Source: SHXO01 sp964523885
GTDB lineage: Bacteria > Pseudomonadota > Gammaproteobacteria > Burkholderiales > SHXO01
Direction: 5' to 3'
NCBI GenBank assembly: GCA_964523885.1
Contig: CAZFYX010000085.1
Location: forward strand, 137,878-201,877
Length of the DNA stretch: 64,000 nucleotides
Shown: piece after piece, positions 58,934-64,000 of the stretch
How the letters are laid out: each line of letters opens with the position of its first letter
Position numbering within the stretch: the stretch's first letter is position 1
Program-made: the position numbers and the translations under genes
The notes under the pieces: generated by a model
Told to the model about the DNA's origin: nothing
Database searches by the model: none
The model's input: the letters and a program-made list of their open reading frames with translations, nothing else

Positions 58934-60133
58934 TCACGCCTTGCCGAAGAAATGCTCGTAGGCCAGCTGCGACGGCACTTCGAAGCGAAGCTGGTAGCCC
59001 ACCACGCGCTTCATGTACGCCTTCTGCGAATCGAGCACCTTGGTGAAGAACGGGTTCTCCGCGCCCTTCTGCTGGATCACCTTGTCCCAGGCCTCCAGCT
59101 GCGCCTTGAGCACCGACTCGGGCGTCTTGATGAAGCTCACCTTCTTGTTGTCGCGCAGGTCTTCCCAGGCCTTCGAATACGCGTCCATCAGGCTCCACAT
59201 CATCTCGGCCGCCAGGATCTTCCCGGCGTAGCCGAGCGCGTTGCGGTACGGCTCCGGCAGCGAGTCGTAGAGCTTGCGGTTGATCAGCACCTCGAAGCAC
59301 TCCGCCGGCTGGTGGTAGCTCTGCACCATGCAGATCTTGCTCACGTCTGCCAAGCCGATCTGGCCGTCCACGGCGGGGTTGTTGAACTCGGCCGCGTCGA
59401 TCACGCCCCGGTCCAGGGCTGGCACCACGTCGGGTCCCGGCATGGACACGACCGAGGCACCCATCGCGGTGAACAGGTCCACCGACAGCCCCACGGTGCG
59501 GAACTTCAGCCCCTGGAAGTCGGCCGGGGCCTTGATCTCCTTCTTGAACCAGCCCAGCGGCTGGGTGCGCATGGGGCCGACCAGAAGGGGGACGACATCG
59601 AGCTTGAGCACGTCCCGGTAGAGCTCCTCGTACAGGGCCTTGCCGCCGCCGTGCTCGTACCAGGACAGCAGCGTGTTGGCGTCGTAGCCCAGCGCCGGGC
59701 CGGTGCCGAACAGCGAGAGCGCCGAGTTCTTGCTGTACCAGAACGCAGGCACTGAATAGCACATGTCGAGCGTGCCCTTATGCACCGCGTCGGCCATGTC
59801 GAAGCCCTTCACCACCGCCCCGACCGGCAGCACCTCGATGCTGACTCCACCGCCGGTCAGATCCTTGACGATGCGGGCGTAGTCCTGGGCGGTCACGAAG
59901 AAGATGTCGCCGGCCGCGGTGCTGGCCTGCATGCGCAAGGTCACCTGGGGCGCAGCAGAGGGGGCGGTGCCGGCGGCAGGCGCCTTGCCCTGCTCGCCGC
60001 GGCCGCAGGCCGCCAGCCCCGCGATGGCAGCTGCGCCGGTCGCCGCAGTGGCCCCCTTGAGGAAGCGCCGGCGCGAGCCGGGTCGTGGGCCGGCGCCCGA
60101 GGGGCCGTTGCGGGGGGTGCGCGATCGAGCCAT
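58934..60133 (-). CDS. dctP: TRAP transporter substrate-binding protein (DctP type)
   Basis: A 399-residue periplasmic receptor. It has a twin-arginine motif SRRRFLK (20-26) and an adjacent lipobox LAAC (Cys43), so it is probably a Tat-exported lipoprotein. The mature domain has LRMQASTAAGDIFF, DAVHKGTLDMCYSVPAFWY, GLKFRTVGLSVDLFTAMGASVV (with the carboxylate-binding Arg) and VIDAAEFNNPAVDGQIGL. It resembles receptors for 2-keto acids and similar organic anions (TakP type). It is the first gene of the TRAP-amidase-dehydrogenase run. Confidence 0.92.
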   Translation of the reverse strand: MARSRTPRNGPSGAGPRPGSRRRFLKGATAATGAAAIAGLAACGRGEQGKAPAAGTAPSAAPQVTLRMQASTAAGDIFFVTAQDYARIVKDLTGGGVSIEVLPVGAVVKGFDMADAVHKGTLDMCYSVPAFWYSKNSALSLFGTGPALGYDANTLLSWYEHGGGKALYEELYRDVLKLDVVPLLVGPMRTQPLGWFKKEIKAPADFQGLKFRTVGLSVDLFTAMGASVVSMPGPDVVPALDRGVIDAAEFNNPAVDGQIGLADVSKICMVQSYHQPAECFEVLINRKLYDSLPEPYRNALGYAGKILAAEMMWSLMDAYSKAWEDLRDNKKVSFIKTPESVLKAQLEAWDKVIQQKGAENPFFTKVLDSQKAYMKRVVGYQLRFEVPSQLAYEHFFGKA

Positions 60134-60242
60134 TGCTCCTCCTTCAGTGGGCCATCGTCGGGGCGGCGCCAGCGGTCCGCGCCGTCGGCACGGTCCGCCG
60201 CATGATACGGATGTGGGTGTCGCGTCGCAATGCTGCGGCGAA

Positions 60243-60548
60243 TCAGGCGTCCTTCCGGTCGCGCGACAGATGCAGCGCCGCCTTGGCGAGCAGGTATGCG
60301 CTGACCGGCGCGCTGATGAACAGGAACAGCACGATCAGCGGCTCGTGCAGGCTGACCTGCCCCTCGCGGATGCCGAAGTGCAGCAGGGAGCTCAGGAGAA
60401 TGGCGCCGAGGCCGAGCGTGGTGGCCTTGGTCGGTGCATGCAGGCGACTGAGGAAGTCCGGGAAGCGCAGCAGGCCGATCGAGCCCACCAGCGTGAAGAA
60501 GGCGCCGACCAGCAGCGCGCAGGACACCACCAGCTCGAGCACACTCAT
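60243..60548 (-). CDS. mnhG: Mrp/Mnh cation:proton antiporter subunit G
   Basis: A 101-residue protein with three membrane segments and the subunit G blocks VGSIGLLRFPDFLSRLHAPTKATTLG and PVSAYLLAKAALH. It is the last gene of the mnhABCDEFG operon and overlaps mnhF by 4 bp (ATGA). The complete Mrp complex exports Na+ (or K+) using the proton gradient. Confidence 0.93.
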   Translation of the reverse strand: MSVLELVVSCALLVGAFFTLVGSIGLLRFPDFLSRLHAPTKATTLGLGAILLSSLLHFGIREGQVSLHEPLIVLFLFISAPVSAYLLAKAALHLSRDRKDA

Positions 60549-60820
60549 TCGGCGATATCTCCTCGCAGGAGGTACTTCGCCAGGGCGACGGTGCCGACGA
60601 AGCCGAACATCGCGATGAGCAGCGCCGCCTCGAAGTACACCTGGCTGCCGACACGCAAACCGAACAGCACCAGGAAGCCGATGGCATTCACGTACAGCGT
60701 GTCGAGCGCGAGGATGCGGTCGGGCAGGCCGGGGCCGGCGGCCAGCCGCAGGAAGCACAGGGTCATCGACACGGCCATCATCCCGAGCGAGAGGTCGAGC
60801 GCGAGGCTCAGGGTCAACAT
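60545..60820 (-). CDS. mnhF: Mrp/Mnh cation:proton antiporter subunit F
   Basis: A 91-residue protein with three membrane segments, including LAAGPGLPDRILALDTLYVNAIGFLVL and the end MFGFVGTVALAKYLLRGDI. The ATG at 60820 overlaps the mnhE end by 7 bp, typical of the translational coupling that runs through this operon. Confidence 0.93.
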   Translation of the reverse strand: MLTLSLALDLSLGMMAVSMTLCFLRLAAGPGLPDRILALDTLYVNAIGFLVLFGLRVGSQVYFEAALLIAMFGFVGTVALAKYLLRGDIAE

Positions 60821-61299
60821 TGGAAGATCTCCTTGATGCGCGCCTCGTAGCGCGCCTTGATCAGCGCTGCCACCGCGGCGGCGTCGTCGACCAGCAGGCC
60901 GTGCACGCGCAGCTCGCGACGCTCCAGATCGAGGTCGACCGAGACCGTGCCCGGCGTCAGCGTGACCATCGCGGCCAGCAGCGTGGCCGCGGCGGGGTCC
61001 TGCAGGTCGATCGCGACGTGCACGAAGCGCGGCCGCAGCCGCAGGCGGGGCGAGAGGGCGGCGCGGGCCACGGCGAGGTTGGCCACCACCATGTCCCAGG
61101 CGAACACCGCGAGCAGCTGCAATACCGTGCCGGCCCGTCGCACCTGCGGCAGTGCCGGGCGGACCGGCCCGGTCAGCGCGGCCACGGTCCCGCCCAGGGC
61201 CAGGCCGAGCACGGCCTGCGCGACCGAGATCTCGTTCACCAGCATGAGCCAAAACGTGCCCAGCAGCAGCGTGGACACCAGCCACCGTGCCGGGCTCAC
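60814..61299 (-). CDS. mnhE: Mrp/Mnh cation:proton antiporter subunit E
   Basis: A 161-residue protein: two N-terminal membrane segments followed by a cytoplasmic domain with LLAAMVTLTPGTVSVDLDLERRELRVHGL, the best-conserved part of MnhE/MrpE. It starts with GTG at 61299, overlapping the mnhD stop as GTGA. A later start would remove the first helix. Confidence 0.92.
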   Translation of the reverse strand: MSPARWLVSTLLLGTFWLMLVNEISVAQAVLGLALGGTVAALTGPVRPALPQVRRAGTVLQLLAVFAWDMVVANLAVARAALSPRLRLRPRFVHVAIDLQDPAAATLLAAMVTLTPGTVSVDLDLERRELRVHGLLVDDAAAVAALIKARYEARIKEIFQC

Positions 61300-62801
61300 G
61301 GCCGGCCTCCGGTGCGCAGCACCGCATCCACGTAGCCGCGCGATTGCACCAGCTGGGCCGCGGTCGCGTCGGTGAACTGCTTGACCGGCTCCGCCCCCGC
61401 GGCGAGCAAGAGCAGCGCAACCAGCAGGAGTGTGGGTGCGGCGAAGCCGCGCATGCCGGGCCGCGCGCCCACTGGCAGCGAAGTGCGGGCGGACCAGAAC
61501 ACCACGAGCCCTGCGCGCACGAGCGCGACCAGCGCCAGGAAGCTGCTCAGCAGGATCACGCCCCAGATCCACGGCGTCGCCCGCACCTGGCCGGTGGACG
61601 CCAGCAGCATCGTCTTGCCGATGAAGCCGGACAGCGGCGGCAGGCCGACGACTGCCAGCGCGCCCGCCAGGAACAGCAGTCCGGTCGCATGCGGCGCCGC
61701 CAGCGGCATGCCGCGGCGCAGGGCGTCGCCGAGGCTGCCGCGCTGCTGCGCCACCGCCCCGCACACGAGGAACAGCAGCGCGCCCGCCAGGGTGCTGTGC
61801 GACACGTAGTACAGGGCCGCGCTCAGCGCCTGCTGCGAGCCGAGCGCCACGCCGGCCAGCGCCGTGCCGACGGAGACGAGGGTGAGCTGGGCCGCGACGC
61901 CTGCGAGGCGGCGACTGGCAAGCGCGGCGAGTGCACCGCACGCGATCGTCGCCAGCGCGGCGGGCAGCAGCCAGCGCTCGAGGTTGGGTGCCGCAGCGCC
62001 TGCATCGGGCCCGAACACCAGCAGGTAGACGCGAACGATGGCGTAGATGCCCACCTTGGTCATGATTGCAAACAGCGCCGCGACGGGCGCGACAGCGTTG
62101 GAATAGGCCGGCGGCAGCCAGAGGAACAGCGGAAACAGCGCCGCCTTGAGCCCGGCGACCACCAGCAGGATCAGGGCGGCGGAGTGCACCATCACCTGGT
62201 CGTCCGGCGGCAGCGCCGGGATCCTGACTGTGAGGTCAGCCAGGTTCAGGCTGCCGGTCACCGCATACAGCATCGCCACCGCGATCAGGAACAGCGAGGA
62301 GCCGGCGAGGTTGATGACGACGTAGTGCACTGCCGCGCGCACCTGCCCCGCCGTCGCGCCGTGCAGCAGCAGGCAGTACGAGGCGATCAGCAGCACCTCG
62401 AAGAACACGAACAGGTTGAACAGGTCGCCGGTGAGGAACGCGCCGTTGAGCCCCATCAGCTGGAACTGCAGCAGCGCATGGAAGTAGCGCCCCCGCGCAT
62501 CGTCACCCGCGAGCGCCGCGATCAATACCGGCAGGGACAGCAGTGCCGTCAGGAGCAGCATCAGGGCGCTCAGGCGGTCGAGCACGAGCACGATGCCGAA
62601 CGGCGGGCGCCAGTTGCCCAGGGCATACACCGTGTAGGCGCCGGAGGCCGCCTGCGCGAGCAGGTTCACTGCGATCAGCAGCAGGCATACGCACGAAACG
62701 AGCGAGACCACCCGCTGCACGCGGATGCCCGGGCGCAACAGGGCGAGCAGTGCACCCGCCAACGCCGGCAGCACGATCGGTGCGATGACCAGCTGGCTCA
62801 C
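61296..62801 (-). CDS. mnhD: Mrp/Mnh cation:proton antiporter subunit D
   Basis: A 501-residue membrane protein homologous to complex I subunits NuoM/NuoN, with about fourteen membrane segments. The conserved membrane Glu lies in LFVFFEVLLIASYCLLL and a Lys in GLKAALFPLFLWLPPAYSNAV; these are key proton-path residues in the family. It overlaps both mnhC and mnhE by 4 bp. Confidence 0.94.
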   Translation of the reverse strand: MSQLVIAPIVLPALAGALLALLRPGIRVQRVVSLVSCVCLLLIAVNLLAQAASGAYTVYALGNWRPPFGIVLVLDRLSALMLLLTALLSLPVLIAALAGDDARGRYFHALLQFQLMGLNGAFLTGDLFNLFVFFEVLLIASYCLLLHGATAGQVRAAVHYVVINLAGSSLFLIAVAMLYAVTGSLNLADLTVRIPALPPDDQVMVHSAALILLVVAGLKAALFPLFLWLPPAYSNAVAPVAALFAIMTKVGIYAIVRVYLLVFGPDAGAAAPNLERWLLPAALATIACGALAALASRRLAGVAAQLTLVSVGTALAGVALGSQQALSAALYYVSHSTLAGALLFLVCGAVAQQRGSLGDALRRGMPLAAPHATGLLFLAGALAVVGLPPLSGFIGKTMLLASTGQVRATPWIWGVILLSSFLALVALVRAGLVVFWSARTSLPVGARPGMRGFAAPTLLLVALLLLAAGAEPVKQFTDATAAQLVQSRGYVDAVLRTGGRP

Positions 62802-63136
62802 CGATCGTCCTCCTCGCTGTCGGGGGCCACACGGTCGTGCCCGAGCCGGACCTGCCCGGCGATCGCAAGCACCACCACGAACGCGGTCATGGCGAAGCTG
62901 ATGACAATGGCGGTGAGCACCAGTGCCTGGGCGAGCGGGTCGGCGTAGGACGCGGCGTCCGGCGCGACGATGGGCGCGGCGCCCACGCGCAGGCGCCCCG
63001 ACGCGAACACGAACAGGTTCACCGCATAGGACAGCAGGGTGAGCCCGAGCAGGACCGAGAAGGTGCGCGTGCGCAGCATCAGGTAGATCCCGCTGGTGGT
63101 GAGCACGCCGATGGCCACTGCGGTCAAGATCTCCAT
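62798..63136 (-). CDS. mnhC: Mrp/Mnh cation:proton antiporter subunit C
   Basis: A 112-residue protein homologous to NuoK, with three membrane segments and the blocks SVLLGLTLLSYAVNLFVF and ADPLAQALVLTAIVISFAMTAF. The ATG at 63136 lies one base after the mnhAB stop and has GGGAGG upstream; an in-frame ATG at 63154 would overlap that gene and is less likely. Confidence 0.93.
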   Translation of the reverse strand: MEILTAVAIGVLTTSGIYLMLRTRTFSVLLGLTLLSYAVNLFVFASGRLRVGAAPIVAPDAASYADPLAQALVLTAIVISFAMTAFVVVLAIAGQVRLGHDRVAPDSEEDDR

Positions 63137-63137
63137 C

Positions 63138-64000
<863 letters not shown>

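Overview
The window is GC-rich chromosomal DNA with very tight gene packing: start codons overlap stop codons as ATGA, GTGA or TTGA in many places, and both strands are used. Gene content points to a betaproteobacterium, probably of the Burkholderiales/Rhodocyclales/Nitrosomonadales type. The indicators are a TIGR01841-type phasin, an fmd/urt amide-urea cluster like that of Methylophilus, a group III truncated haemoglobin, GluQRS, and DctP-type TRAP transport. I see no tRNA or rRNA gene, CRISPR array, prophage or insertion sequence. Assignment is from reading sequence only; no database search was run.

Layout. 1-9.9 kb: glycerol kinase (cut by the window edge), then a small + strand operon of an APH-type kinase, a divergent enolase paralogue and a DMT exporter, followed by a thioesterase, a CAP lipoprotein, a quinone reductase, an HD phosphohydrolase, a secreted barnase-type RNase with its barstar-type inhibitor, and RppH. 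10-20 kb: an aminopropyltransferase-like protein, ProS, a lytic transglycosylase, a CoA-transferase, a truncated haemoglobin, YihY, an MFS transporter, WrbA, HugZ, DUF2069 and GluQRS. 20-32 kb: a nitrogen module. A minus-strand operon urtABCDE-fmdA-fmdB (uptake of urea or short amides plus formamidase) faces a + strand two-component system whose sensor is an NCS1 permease fused to a histidine kinase. The shared 373-bp intergenic region carries twin palindromes. 32-40 kb: phasin, an HDOD-REC-GGDEF protein, an ECF sigma/anti-sigma pair with a secreted protein, and the 5-oxoprolinase genes pxpBCA. 40-49 kb: a CBS protein, HrpA, PncB, a zinc-ribbon/TerB/TerC trio and a CaCA antiporter. 49-60 kb: a TRAP transporter with an amidase, four oxidoreductases and an SLC13-like permease, which looks like a catabolic locus for an amide or hydroxy acid. 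60-64 kb: the Mrp/Mnh cation/proton antiporter operon, cut by the right edge.

Points worth attention: (1) the kinase/enolase-paralogue pair, where the enolase keeps its metal ligands and acid/base pair but has lost an active-site His and altered its mobile loop; (2) the transporter-like sensor kinase with a Cys cluster and its candidate operators TACGTCRAWTGACGTA; (3) at least five unrelated families of intergenic elements built the same way, a short unit repeated on one arm and its complement repeated on the other, lying exactly between genes and sometimes supplying stop codons or terminal codons.
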